DNA of 64,000 nucleotides from Diplosphaera chodatii (taxonomy: Eukaryota; Chlorophyta; Trebouxiophyceae; Prasiolales; Stichococcaceae): positions 1,178,001 through 1,242,000 of the forward strand of contig JAALGY010000052.1 in assembly GCA_032358165.1 (NCBI GenBank). The letters run 5' to 3'. The position numbers and the translations under genes were made by a program. Within the stretch, counting starts at the first letter, position 1. Every line of letters starts with the position of its first letter. Below are positions 11,607-24,500 of the stretch, in pieces. Below the pieces are notes generated by a model, which saw only the letters and a list, made by a program, of their open reading frames with translations, was not told the DNA's origin and did no database searches.

Positions 11607-13875
11607 ATGGCAGCTTCCACCAGCGACATCAGCATTCAGGATGAGCAGCATACTGGAATAATGAAAGCAAAAGGTGCAGAACAGGCAGCAGTGGCATCGA
11701 GCAGTACACCCCACGCTGCTCCTCCACTTCAAACCGTGTATGAGATTGCTGCCCAGATGGTGCGCAACCATGCAAAGGATGCTGACCAAGCTCCAGCACG
11801 TGTGGGTGTTGCATTGCATGTTGTGCAAGTCGCATGTCCCGTCATGCAATCCAATATCATTGGCACCGAGCAGCTCAATCACCTGTGGTCAGGTCGCGGC
11901 CCACCATGACAAGGCAGGACTGGCACAGCGCTTCCGCATGGAGGACCCCGAGGCATGCATACTGCTGTGTGCATGATGTCGCATGTATCTCAACATTCGC
12001 CATTCAAGAACAACACATTACGAGAACCAGGCCGTTGACTGGTTTCCCCTACCATGCAAAGGTGCTGGAGGTGGACGTCGTGGATGCTGCAGATGTCACG
12101 CCTGACGCCTTCTGGCAGCGCTACGTGGTACGGACCACCTTGTGTCCAGTACACAGTAACAGCTTTGCGGTGTCTGTGGCTGACTGGCGTCACGCTTTGT
12201 GCCGTGAGATCAAGTCCCTGTTCTCGCGCAGGCTCAAAACAGGCCAGTGGTGGTCCGTGACGCCATGTCCTCAGCGCTGGGCTGGACCTCGGCGCTGGAT
12301 TGGAGCGCGTCTGCGCTGAGGGAGGCAGTGGGGCATGCGACCATACGCGTGCGCACGCTTCCACAGGCCGGCGTGGTGAGCTGCATTGACAAAGCAGCCA
12401 TGATAGCACCCAAGCAACAGCGTCACACCTTACGAGTGCATGTTCATACGCACTTGTTGCTCTCGTTGTCAGCAGGCGTTTCCATTTGATCGAATGAATG
12501 CAGCAGCTGTCTGATGTGCCTGATCCCATGCCCAGTTTGGCGACATCACCCGGCTGTCGGGGCCGAGCCCGCAGATCTATCAGTACGAGCAGATGACACT
12601 GGCAACATACCTGGCCTCTCTGGAGGATGGAGACCCCAAGTTCTATGCCGCCCGTCTGGAGCTGCAGGTGAATCATATGCAATTTGCCCTGATGCTTGAT
12701 TACTCGAACGTGTCAGCTGGCTGAGTGTCAAACCTCCTGAGTGCAATGCAGCAGGACACAGAGGCTGACTGCAGGATGCTTGAATGCTCCAGGAGGACCT
12801 GCCAGAGCTCATACCAGAGATTCCCTCACACTACGAGCTGCCCTGGCGGCATGCATTCGGGCGGCCCTACACCATGGGCACAGTCAGCTACATGGGCGCG
12901 GCACGCCAGGCGACGCCGCTGCACTACGATGATGTGGAGAATCTGGTGCGCGTTGCACAGTCGTAACAGATGTTGCGTGAGATCCATCGCCCAAGCGTCT
13001 GCCATCTCAGGAGCATTTGTGCGGTCTCACTGTGATCCAAAAGTGGGCTCAATCCTGTGTGCTGGCACTTGTTGCAGTTCTTTGTTGGGCGCGGCGCAAA
13101 GCACTTGACGCTGTACCCTCCCAGCCAATCGCGCAATCTGTATGCAGCCGCACGACCGCTAGGTGAGTGTGAGGGGATCTGCACGATTCTGCTTGCTCTC
13201 GGTGCAGAGACTACAGATGGTTTTTAAGGCGCAACACCCTGGAACACAGCTGCTGATCTGCTGTGTGTAGGTACACACTACAGCGCTGCGCCCATAGCAG
13301 CCTTTGATCCAGATTCTCCGGAGGCTGAGGCGTGGCCAATGCTGCGGGAAGCACGGGGCGTGGACGTCGTGGTGCCTGCAGGCTGCATGCTGTACCTGCC
13401 CTGCGCCTGGTGGCACCGTGTGCGGGGGAGCCCCGACTTCAATGTCTCATTCAACTACTGGTAGGTCGAGATTTTGCCAGCTGTCCAGGCTGTTTGATGC
13501 TTGAATTGTTCGCATGATGCATTGCCGCCCGCAAGTCGAGCGCCATAGGATGAAGTGTTGCCTTGATGCAGGTTCGCACAGTCGCCAAACAAGGAGGACG
13601 GCCAGGTGTACCGTGCACACCTGAAGCAGGAGACTGATCGGTGAGGCCCGTGTCACTTTCATGACTGCGAACTGCTACTTTATTGCATATTTACCAGTAT
13701 GCCATGTACGCACACATCGACAGCAAGTGGTCGGCAATGCCTCCGCAGGTGGTTGCAGCAGCTGGGGACCATGGGGCTGCCCAAGAGTGTCATGCAGGAA
13801 GCGTACGATGAGGCGCCTAACATGATCGATCACAAAGCCCGCATGCGGGAGAGGTTTGACTGGAATCAGCTGTGA
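11607..13875 (+). CDS. JmjC/cupin-8 Fe(II)/2-oxoglutarate dioxygenase
   Basis: JmjC-fold hydroxylase/demethylase-like protein. Starts at MAASTSDISIQ (ATG 11607). Exons in order: the N-terminus, FWQRYV|AQNRPVVVRDA, an exon with YQYEQMTLATYLASLEDG, LELQ|EDLPELIPEIP, then PLHYDDVENL|FFVGRGAKHLTLY, which holds the HxD iron-binding pair (HYD near 12930). GTHYS..., VPAGCMLYLPCAWWHRV supplies the second iron His (near 13411). The end is NYW|FAQSPNKEDG..., WLQQLGTMGLPK and TGA at 13873. All joins checked use GT-AG and keep phase. The layout resembles JMJD7, JMJD5 and TYW5 relatives; I cannot say whether it hydroxylates a protein, demethylates a lysine or modifies tRNA. The junction after the first exon is uncertain. 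Confidence 0.85.
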
Positions 13876-14214
13876 GCAGCACCCCAGAATCTTGTATCAT
13901 TAGGATGTCCTCTTGCTCGATAGGGAGGGCTCCGTACCGCTGCTGAGATTGGGACTACAGACCTCTGGGATCTATTGCAGCGCTTGACGTGGATATGTAC
14001 AAAACCACAAACGATCCCTGCAAGCATTGCTGCTATACACCTGAACAAGTGAGCCGTGTTTCACAAGTGATATGGTTAGCATGCCCCCATCAGACATGCT
14101 CCTAGCCGTTGACGGCTGCATGTCCTGCTCAGGGCTCGACTGCAGGCCCCTCGTGAAGGCTTGATGCTGCCCCACGCAGCAGCACTACTGCCTGAGCGAC
14201 TGTGCGGGTCAGCA
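13876..14214. other. Intergenic between convergent JmjC and C1D genes
   Basis: About 340 bases between two stop codons. Nothing codes convincingly; presumably 3' UTRs. Confidence 0.6.
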
Positions 14215-15105
14215 TTATTGGGCGCCTAGCACATCGTCAATGACTGCATCTGCGAGCTCAGCTGCTGTTGGCTCTTTTGCAGGCGGTGGGGTCGTACCTC
14301 CAGCTTTCAGCCTCTTGCTAGTTTGGGCCTGCGCATGCCCATCAGCACGAATCATACCAGGGCAGTGCTGGTATCTTGGTCACTCCTGTCTGTCACGACT
14401 ATCATGGGGGGCACCTTTTGCAAAATTGCTGTTCCAAGCACCTGACGCAATGCCTCCCGCTGGTCTGGCATCAGGTCGGTCATTGCTGCGTTGATGAAGC
14501 GGTTCGCGGTTGCAACGTCCAGCTGCAACGTGCGCTTGGCCGAGGCAAGCTCACTGTCGTATGATACCTTTTCTACCTTCTTCTTGTAGAGCTGCAGCCG
14601 CTCCTGCTCACAGGATCAAAGCTACAGGCTGGTGGTGGGCAGCATTGATAATATGTATTCCATTTGGACTGCCAATAGTGCCGGCTGCCAGCTCACCAGG
14701 TCTTTCTGAAAGCTGTTGATGGGCATGCCGGCTGTCTTGGCGTACAATGTGTACACTGCCGCCAGCCCGCGTGCAACTGCTAGGTGAAACTCTGCCTGCT
14801 GGAGGGGCGGCACCTGCCCACAGCAGCATCCCTGGTTGAGTGAAAATCTGCAAAGACCGCTCAGGTCATCGTCATGCATCACCGTTGCTGACCTGTTCAA
14901 GGTCTTGCTGCTGTTGAGCCAGCGCCGGCTTGAGCTGCTCCTCCAGGCTGCCGACCACAGTCTGCGTGACAGATTAGCAACGAGTCCGCACACAACGAAG
15001 GACCATGAATTATGTAGCAGCTGGTGTTGCCACGCACTTGAGCACCTGCAACCGCTGCAGTTGCAGCGCCACATCTCCAGGCAGTAGCGCGTCCATTTCA
15101 GCCAT
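14215..15105 (-). CDS. C1D/Rrp47-family nuclear exosome cofactor
   Basis: Small nuclear RNA-binding protein of the Sas10/C1D family; C1D/Lrp1/Rrp47 partners the Rrp6 subunit of the exosome in 3' processing of rRNA, snRNA and snoRNA. ATG 15105 gives MAEMDALLPGDVALQLQRLQ. Then follow TVVGSLEEQLKPAL, the core PPLQQAEFHLAVARGLAAVY with TLYAKTAGMP, and KDL|ERLQLYKKKVEKV. The core aligns with the human C1D stretch beginning DPLEQAKVDLVSAYTL. The exon ANRFINAAMTDLMPDQREAL splices to a final exon KRLKAGGTTPPPAKEP ending TAA at 14215. Reading through that last donor instead gives a TGA at 14352; the spliced tail is preferred because it is basic then acidic with good codon use. It shares its upstream region with the paladin gene. 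Confidence 0.85.
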
Positions 15106-15517
15106 AGCCTTATGTGCACTGGACTTGCCAGAAGTGAGAGGTCATTCCGCAACGATTTTTGAACGAGTGGGAGTGCCGCCGCATTGTCTTTGCAAGACAG
15201 CGGCACAGCTCGAAGCAACCTGCCGGTGCCAGCTCAGCATTGCTCAGCATTGTCTGTCTGACAGCGTCAGCAGACTGTATGCAGTAAAGCGCATTGTTGT
15301 GGTGACTGGCTGGTGGTCCGCGGAATGTTAGGACAACTGCAACTGATTCGCAAACAGACAAGACGCTTGACAGAGCTTGCTGTGCAAAGGCAGCTTGCAA
15401 AACCATCAGAGTGCTCGACCAGGGTGCAAGACCGCTGTCAAGCAGCACTGCACATCATACCACCTCTGTTGCCTGTGTTACGTGCGTCAAGTGCTTGACG
15501 AAGAAGACACCGGATTG
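15106..15517. promoter_or_regulatory. Shared upstream region of C1D (-) and paladin gene (+)
   Basis: 412 bases between divergent start codons. No distinct core-promoter motif is seen, and no exon is supported. Confidence 0.4.
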
Positions 15518-18500
15518 ATGCAGCAAGCTGGCGCATCTGACCGAAACGGTCCAGATGGCCAGTTCAATACAGACTTCGCAGCCATACCAGAGGATATCGT
15601 GAGCCAGAGGCGGGGCGAGGTGCTTCTGAAGCATACTATCCTGAAATCGGATCACTTTCCAGGCGAGTGTTGCACCGGCTAGCCAACTTTGGCATATTCT
15701 ATTGCGTTGCCTGGGACTCCACTGCCTGCGACAGCTACACCTTTGCAGCCGCGTGGCATAGCCATGAATCACAGCGTCGCACGCTCACGCACACAGGATG
15801 CCAAAACAAGACGCTGACGGATCAACTGCCGGGGGCGCCGAACTTCCGCCAGGTGCAGCTGTAGGTGCATGCTTGGCATGAAGTGTCATGAATGCAGCTG
15901 CGGTCCAGCCTGAGTCACTCCACGTAGAAGGAAAGGACTGCTGGGTGTGCGCAGGTACCCGAGCTGCCGGTGTATGGCTGCGCCATCCCCACAGTTGCGG
16001 GTCTTCGGCAGGTGCTGGACGCCCTGGGTGCTGCTGGCGGCAAGCGTCGAGTGCTATGGCACAACATGCGGGAGGAGCCAGTCATCTATGTGAGACAACC
16101 AGACGATGGATCGTGATGGCGACTGCGGACTAAGCGATGAAATTGCGGTTTGGGCCATTTGCTTATGACAAACCTACACTGGGCAGCTGGACGATGGCTC
16201 TCTTGACTGCTGCTGAACCATGCAGATCAATGGGCGGCCGTTCGTGGTGCGCGAGGCGGACAAGCCATTCCAGAATCTGGAGTACACAGGCATCGATCGG
16301 ACCCGGGTGGAGGACATGGAGCGCCGCCTCAAAGCGGATGTGCTGCGGGAGGTGTGCCCCAGCCCATCGTCAGCAGTCATTCGTTGCGTCAGCTCGGCAC
16401 GGCCACGACACACTTCTGGACCGACATCTGATCAAGCATCTGCTGCGCATGCTGCGATCATGTTGGGACTTCTGTAACATGATGCATGCTGCGGAGGCAC
16501 GCTGCAGCTGGACGATGCTTCTGCAAGTCATAATCGCTAGCCATTCCAGCAAGCGCACCAAGCATAGCAACCAAGCGCTTCCCATCACGAGTGCGAGTGT
16601 CGAGTGTACTCGTGCGCTGCAGGCGGCGGAGTGCAGAGATCAGGTCCTGATCGCTGGAGAGACAGACGACTTCCAGGTGGTCGAGGAGTGGGAGCCTGCC
16701 ACTGAAGCCAATGTGCAGACGCCCAGTGAGGTGTACGCCGCACTGACTGGTGCGCATGTACAGTGCCGTACCTCACACCTGCATTGTCGTAAGCTGGTGC
16801 TCACACTCCATCTCTCCACCAGGCTGATGTCTCAGCAGAATTGCTGCGCAAAATCAATGACTGCGTTCTGCCCGCAGAGGATGGCTATGATGTGGACTAC
16901 CTGCGGGTGCCGGTGACAGATGAAAAGGCACCAAAAGCGGACGACTTTGCGGTGCTCATCGGCCGTGCCTGGGCGCCACCGCAGGGCGCCGCGCTGGTGT
17001 TCAACTGCCAGATGGGGCGCGGCCGCACCACCACCGGCATGATCATCGCCTCTCTGCTGCACGTGCAGGCAATGGCTAAACCACTCTGTGGGACAGGTGC
17101 ACCAGGCGCACCAGCATGCTTACATGAAGAATGTGCTGCTGATGGCCATATGCATGAATGGGCCATCGGGACACGCAGCCACAGCTTCCATATGTGCAAC
17201 GTCTCACTCATGCCAGCTCTGCCGAAGTCATGCAGCTGTGTCCCTGATCGCAGGCCCAGCACACCTGCCCAGCTGGTATGCCAGCCCGGAAGACATTCTG
17301 GCACGGCAGCAGCCAACTGCACAGCCACCTGACCCCGACACCGAGCTGAAGGCGGGCAACTTCGGCGCCGTGCGCAGCCTTCTTCGTGTGCTAGCTGCAG
17401 GCGTCGAAAGCAAGGCCATGCTCGATGAGGTCATAGATGCCTGCAGGTGCGCGTCGCGTGTCAATCTGCTCATTGTCAAAAGGTCGACACGGCGGGTCTT
17501 CCAACAAGACCAGTATTGGAAGCGTGGAATCCCGTTTGTGCTGCGCAGTGCAATGCAAAACTTGCGGGAGGCAATTGCTGGATACCGCCAGCGTCTCATG
17601 CGCGAGGGCCACGAGGGCAAGCGGAACTCCCTGCTGCAGGTGCGCCACTTGCAGGCTGCAGACCATGCTCTTCAACACCGTGAAAAGCTCGAGTGGGCTG
17701 CTTTGCGCTGCACTGGCCTGATCGGCTTGAAGCAAACCTCAGCTTATCAGCTCAGTAACATGCAGACTTGCTGCGCAAGGTGTGTCTGGAGTATCTGGAG
17801 CGCTACTTCATGCTCATCGCCTTCACCGCATACCTGTCTGGCGCCAGCTTTGCGCCGGGGGCGCCGCACCATCGCACCTTTGGCGACTGGCTGGACGAAC
17901 GCCCAGAGCTGCAAAGGTAGGCATCGCAGGTGCAATTGGCCGAGTGTGCTTTTGCGACGTGTCGTCGTGATTCGACGCAACATGCTGCAAGGGCGCCACG
18001 ACTTGTTGCGCTGCATGCTGCTGTGCAGCGTCAAGGACCGCATGCTGCGCCGTAACCCGCTGGCGGCCATGGCGCTGCACCACCCATCCCGGCATCTGGC
18101 TGATGCGATGCCGCCGACAACGCTAGGCCTTCCCGAAACCCAGGAGCAGGTGCCAGGTGTTGTGTGGCCCATGACAGGGTGTTGTTACAATGCTGCAGTC
18201 ATGCGCCCTTCCATTGACTAATGCATTACATGGCTGAGTGACCCTTCACTTGGATGCTTGCAGAATGACCGCCAGGCGGCGGTGCAGGCAACGACAGACA
18301 GTATGGTTGCTGCCCGGTCTGGGGCCGTCCTTGGCGCACACACCATCCTCAAGGTGCCGTCTCAAGTCCAAACCCTTCATGCTGTCATAGGCGTCAATAC
18401 TGCAATCCTAGTAGTGATGTATAGAAGGAGACCACTTCCATGCAGTAAACCTCACGGCAGTTGGTGTCTGATAGTGTTCTGAACCCCGTGTTCCACCTTT

Positions 18501-21500
18501 TGACGACCTCGCGTTGACAGGAGGACCACTTTCCGGGGTGCCAGTCGGACCATGTGCCGGTGCTGCAGCCTGGAGCACCCAACTTACGGGCGGTGCCGGG
18601 CACCAACGTGTATGGCGTGGGGCTGCCCACCGTAGCTGGCATCCGCGCGACGCTTGCGCATGTTGGCGCCGCCCCTGGCACAACAGCGACCAGCGGGCAT
18701 GAGGTACGCTGCTGAGGAGACGCACCACGGAGCAGCTGTCACGCGTGTCATTCGATGACAGCTGTGGTACCTTTTATCATGCCGTTTTGGCTTCATCGAT
18801 AAGAGAATAGAACAGCATCTGGTTGACCTTTCAGGTTACGGCGGTGTGGCACAACATGCGGGAGGAGGTGTGCATCTACATCAACGGTCGGCCATATGTG
18901 CTGCGTGAGGAGGAGCGGCCCTTCAAGAACATGCAGGTTGCTTCCGCTTCCAGTCTTGTCGGACGTGCAAGCAACATGCAGCAGCATCATCGCATCCACT
19001 TCCAGCGCTTGCTGCTGCTGCTGTGACATGCTAGTGCAGTTGCGGATGTTAAAGCGCACCGCTGCAGGCTGCTCAGCTCCCTCCTGCCTGTCGGACAGGA
19101 GTACACGGGCATCGACTGGGCGCGGCTGCAGAAGATGGAGGCGCGGCTGCGGAATGACATCCTGCGGGAGGCGGGCGCGATGGGCGGCCGCCTGCTGGTG
19201 GCGCGCGAGCTGACGCACGGCGGCCGCGCCCTGCCTGGTGGCGACATGGAGGACGACTTTGAGACCATTGCAGGTGCTGATATGGCTCCAGTCCAGTCCC
19301 CTGCAGCAACAACCACAGCTGCACCCTGTCCAAATGTGATGTAAGGATGGCAGACACTGGGGACCGGTAGACATAGCCCCTTGCAGTCACAGAAGACCCA
19401 CCTCTGTCTGTAGTCAACTGCTGCCTGTGGAAGGACTGAAACAGGTTTCAGATGTGCTCAATGTGCACAGTGCTATTCAACCGTGCTGTGCTGCAACTCC
19501 GGCAAGGAACACCCAGATCCTCATGCCTTCTGTGGCACGTGTGCAGGTCCAAACGCTGTTCAGACACCGCAGGAAGTGTACGAACAGCTGTCAGCAGAAG
19601 GATACCGCGTCAAGTACTACCGGGTGCCTCTTACTGACGGTGCTACGCCGAAGGTGCGCACCACCTCTCAGCAATCAGTGCAGGGGACATCAACCAGCTG
19701 AATGTCCGATCTGTAAGCAGATGCATGGAGCGTGCACACCATCACTGCCAGCGGTCTGCAGCCAGTAGACGAGCATGTCTCCTTGCAACGGTGCAGGAGC
19801 GTGACTTTGACGAGTTTGCTCGCCACATCCGGGCAGCAGCGCCCACCGACCCGCTTATCTTCAACTGTCAGCTTGGCGGCGGCCGCACCACCACAGGCAC
19901 AATCATCGGCTGCCTGGTCCGCAGCTTTGCCGTGAACTCTGACACGGCGACGCAAAGCGGCCATGGCGCAGGAGTGCCCAATGGTGGTGGGCAGCCAGCA
20001 GCAGGTAACCAGCACCTGCTTACAGGCATCTGCTGTAGTGAGCTAGTGCTGACAACATATGCGCTATGCGCAGGCGTGAAACTAGTGGCAGGTGCTGCTT
20101 GAACTGATGGTCGTACTGGGCGCAGGTGTCCATCAGCCCAAGGAGACAAGCTTTGCGGCGCGTCATGAGGGCCTAGGCGAGAGCCTGGGCTCGCCGCTAT
20201 CGCGGCTGCAGCTTGGCACCATCACACCCTCCGCAAGGGGCACCCTGGAAGACGACGATGAGGCTGCGCTCGAAAGGATGGCATCGCCCCGCTCTGTCAT
20301 GTCAGATGAGGTGCGATGCTGTCAAGGTCCATGTTGCCGCGAAGGTTGCTTCAAGTCTGTCCACAGGAGATGATGGAACCCACTTCTGGTTAGGGGCCTG
20401 CCACACGGGCTGTTCCAGCTCGACTGCAGCGCTTTTCCTGAGGGCTGAAGAACCAAGCGACGTGATCGCAGGTCCAGGGCGCCTCGCCACCAGCGTCAGA
20501 TGACGAGGAGGACCCGGCTGTGGGCGGCTCTGGCGGCGACACATCTGATGCACCATCTGCAGCGCTGCACACGCTGCGGTCGGAGCACACGCAGCGCTTG
20601 GCTCTGGCGCAGCATCCCCCAACACAGGCACGCTCATGCTATCATATGAAGGCTGCCACTGCCCTGTTTGCCAGTTCGTGTCTAACAGCATGCCTCGCTG
20701 CACACAATGTCGGTTCGCGCCTGAGCTTGTCCTGTGTGATGCAGGGCAACGAACTGGAGGTGGCCGCGCTGAAGGAGGGCGAGTATGTCGCAGTGCGCCG
20801 CTTCGTGCGCCTCCTCGAACGCGGTGGCGACGCCAAGGTGGAGTTTGTGCACTGCTGTCCATGACACAGCGTGTGCGCAGAGTGTTTGGCTGAGACTGTC
20901 TCAGCGTACGGGTACTGTCTCAGCGTACAAATATTTGCATGGGTTGGCCAGATGCTGTCGTGTCCCAGTTCAATCCTGGGGCTGTCCTTTGCTCACGTGG
21001 GTTGCCTTGCACTGTCAAACAAAGGCGGCCCTGGACGAGCTGATCGACAGGGCAGGGGCGCTTGTGAACCTGCGCACTGCCATCAGCCGCTACCGCAAAC
21101 CCCGCCGCCGCTTCCGCTTCTTCAGGTGATGCAGCAACAAATGGCCATGAGACATAGCATTGTTGGTACTGTAGAGCCCGCTACTCTGGTGTCTCATTGC
21201 CGAAGGATCTCAATGCTGTGGTATCATTCAGCTGTTTGCGTGCCTGACTATGAAAGGCCTGTTCAACTTGTGAGGAGATTGAGTGTTGCACAGAGGGCAT
21301 GCAACTCCCAGAGCAGCAAGCATGCAGACTTGAGACATCTGCCGACCTCTTCGATGGCTGGCCCTCCCCGGTAGGCCGGAGATCCAGGCCCGGCACACGG
21401 CCTTCAAGCGGGGTAGCGCCTACCTGGAGCGCTACTGCCTGCTCATCGCCTTCACCGCCTACCTGGAGGACAGCCGGCGGCGGCGGCTGACCACAACCTT

Positions 21501-24500
21501 CGAGGACTGGATGGAGGCGCGCCCCGACCTGTGCCAGGCCCGCAACAGCATCCTGAACAACCCAGCAGGTCGGTGTGCATGTGTGCCTCGTATGTGTGCA
21601 CAGCATCGTGCTACGGCTGTGGTTTGAAACTGCGAGCATGCATCAGCCGATCCCACATCGCATGTCTTACCATGCAGGTGCACTTGCGCCCGTGCCCGCA
21701 TACCGCGCGCCCGCCAACATGCGCCGTGTTGACAGCCTGCAGGTAGTGCTTGCCTACCGACCCTGGCCTGTCGGTATAAAAACCCATTTGCCTGTTCAAG
21801 ACATTGCCATCGTTACCTGCAGCAGGTAACACAATGTGCGATTGACACTAGAGTCCCGCATACTGGCCAGCTGAGCTGCCAGCGTTGCCTCTGCAGGTGC
21901 TCAGCGTGGAGCAGCGGCAGGTGCTGGAGCGGCGGGGCGGCGCCGTGCTGTCGCGCCGCAGCATCCTGAAGACCGCCGCGCCACGGCCCACCGACATGGA
22001 AGCCAATGCTCTGCGGCTACCAGGCGTTGCGGACATCAGGTACTGGTCGGCTTGTCACGGTCATCCATGTTGCATTGTGCTAAATCGTGTCCTGCTGCCA
22101 AACATGCTGCATCGCATCCCAAGATGTGCAGCGCCCATGAACGGCAAGGCCAGGGCAGAGCAGATGCCACGCAGCTGCTGATGCACTTACGGTGCTGCAC
22201 AGGAAGGTGAAGGGGCGGGACATGTACACACTGGGCGAGGCAACGGTGGCCGGCTGGCGGCGGTATGTTGTTGTGGGTTTCCCAGTCCTGGGCGCGTGCG
22301 TGTCACAGTACATCGAGTGACGACGATATCAGGAGGCAATACAATCATACGTCACTCTCGTCGCATGTGACAATGTAAGCACAACTGCCATATGGAAAGC
22401 TCGGTGTGCTCAAGATGCACAAAACCCGCCTTAAAAAGTTTGCACTGCTGGCGACCAGGCTGTTGGCGCAGCTGGGTGCCGGGCCGGGCGGCCCGGCGAA
22501 GGCGGTGGTCACTGACGTGCGCGAGGAGATGGTGGCCTACATCGCCGGACGGCCATACCTGCGCCGTGAGCTGGAGATGCCCGCGGCCGCCTTCCACCAT
22601 GCAGGTGTGCACCGTCAGGTCGCTTGCGACGCCATTCATCACCCTTCTGTGATGTTGCCATACAGTGACAAAGCCACTTGAGGTTCAGGCCTGGGCTTGC
22701 ACTGATGTTGAGCCAGCATCAGAGGCTCATCCAGGTCTTGGTGAGCATCCTTGATGTTGCAGGGATACGAGCAGCACAGCTGGAACGCCTCGAAGCCGCA
22801 CTCGCTGCTGATCTGGCATCCGAGGCAGAGGCCTGGGGCGGTCGTCTGCTGCTGCACGCAGAGCCCTGGGCCTACCTGCCAGCCAACAGCTCCGGTAACT
22901 ACATTCACGACTTTTACAATGTCAACCATGCATAGCCTTTGCAATGCAGCGTTTTCAGAGCTGCAAACTGTAGGCGTCACGCCAGAGGCAGGAGCGGTGC
23001 ATCCGGCTGCTGCAGGCCAGGGGCATCCTGCTTCCAGCGCTGCTCATCGCGGTGACAACTTCGCGTCCACAGCAGCAGCTGCGGTCACTGCGCAGCATGC
23101 CCATGAGCAGCAGCCAGGTGACCAGCCGATGCAGCCATCGAGACAGCAGCCAGGGCACCAGCACGCGCCGGAGCAGCCCCAGCAGGCGGTGCAGCCGCAC
23201 ACCTGGCACAGCGGGCAGGCCAAGCGCCGCTGGCAGCTGGCTGTGGCAGACGCAATCACCCACAACACCCAGGTGTGCCCCAGCTCCAAGGCGTAAGGCC
23301 AACTGCCACTAACACATGTCTCCACCCCCTCTGGCTTGCACCTGCTGCCAAGTGTGTGCAGCAGTAGAGCCAACTTGAGGGTGGTCATGCCGCCGCGTCC
23401 TGCCAGACTGTTTTGGAGCGGCACTTCACAGGCACCCTCTCATGCTGCCTGCTGGTTGACCGCGGTGGGCACCGCAGCCAGCTAGCACGGGTCAGGCTGC
23501 ACACTTCCGCTTGCTGCAGGAGCACGAGGCGCACGAGGAGGCGGACCTGATGGCCTTTTGGCAGGCGGCGGGCGGCGGCGGTGGCGACGTCGACTCCGGT
23601 GTCGCCACCCCCCAGCAGGTGCGCGTGCATCCCATTCCTAATGAACCACAGCGAGGTTGTGGCAGGTGGCTCATGACCAACCGATAAGACCCTTGTCATC
23701 GCGCTTCAGGAGGTACGTGCACCGGACGGGAACGCAGGTGCTGCTGCAGACCAGACCCACGTGCACCAAGAAGGCTGTGTTGCTTGCAGGTGTTCAAACA
23801 GCTGGCAGAGGAGGGGTACCAGATCTCGGCGGCGCGGGTGCCGCTGTCCCGGGAGCGCATGCCCGAGGCCGCCGACCTGGACACCCTGCACCTGCTGCAC
23901 ACCCCGCCGCCAGCAGGTGCCCGTCTCACATTTCTGCGAGTGCCACCATGCCGTGGCTGTCAGAGCGTGAGGGCACGCTGATCAGTGATGTGTTCCCGGG
24001 CTTGCACTTGCTGCAGTGCGGGTTGCTGTCCAAGGGTGGACCTGTGGAGCTCACCACGGTGTTGCTGACAGGGTGTGCACACATGCGGCCTGCAGGCAAG
24101 CGCATCGTGCACCTGGTGGTGTCGCGCACAGCGACCGGCAGCAGCGTCCGCTTCGTGGCCGCCTTCGCCGCAGGGTATCAGAAGTGGTGCGCCTGGACAA
24201 TAAGTCTGCACTCCTGCATCAAAATCATCAACAATGACAGGAACCCCATGGCTCGTCTGCAAGAGTGCGAAAAGACCGCAGCTATAAGGCTGCGACCTGC
24301 TGTGCATGCAGGGCTCAGGAGGCGCGGGCTGCGGATGCAGACGCTGCGCGGCCGCACAGCGCCGAGCTGCCGCCGTCCGACGCAGTGTACAAGCCACCGC
24401 CCCTGTCCGCAGCTGATGCCCGCGCCTTTGCAGCCCACAGGTACCCCGGCCTCCCACCCCTCTATACATCCCCCAAGACACCTGGACAGTACACTCCAAC

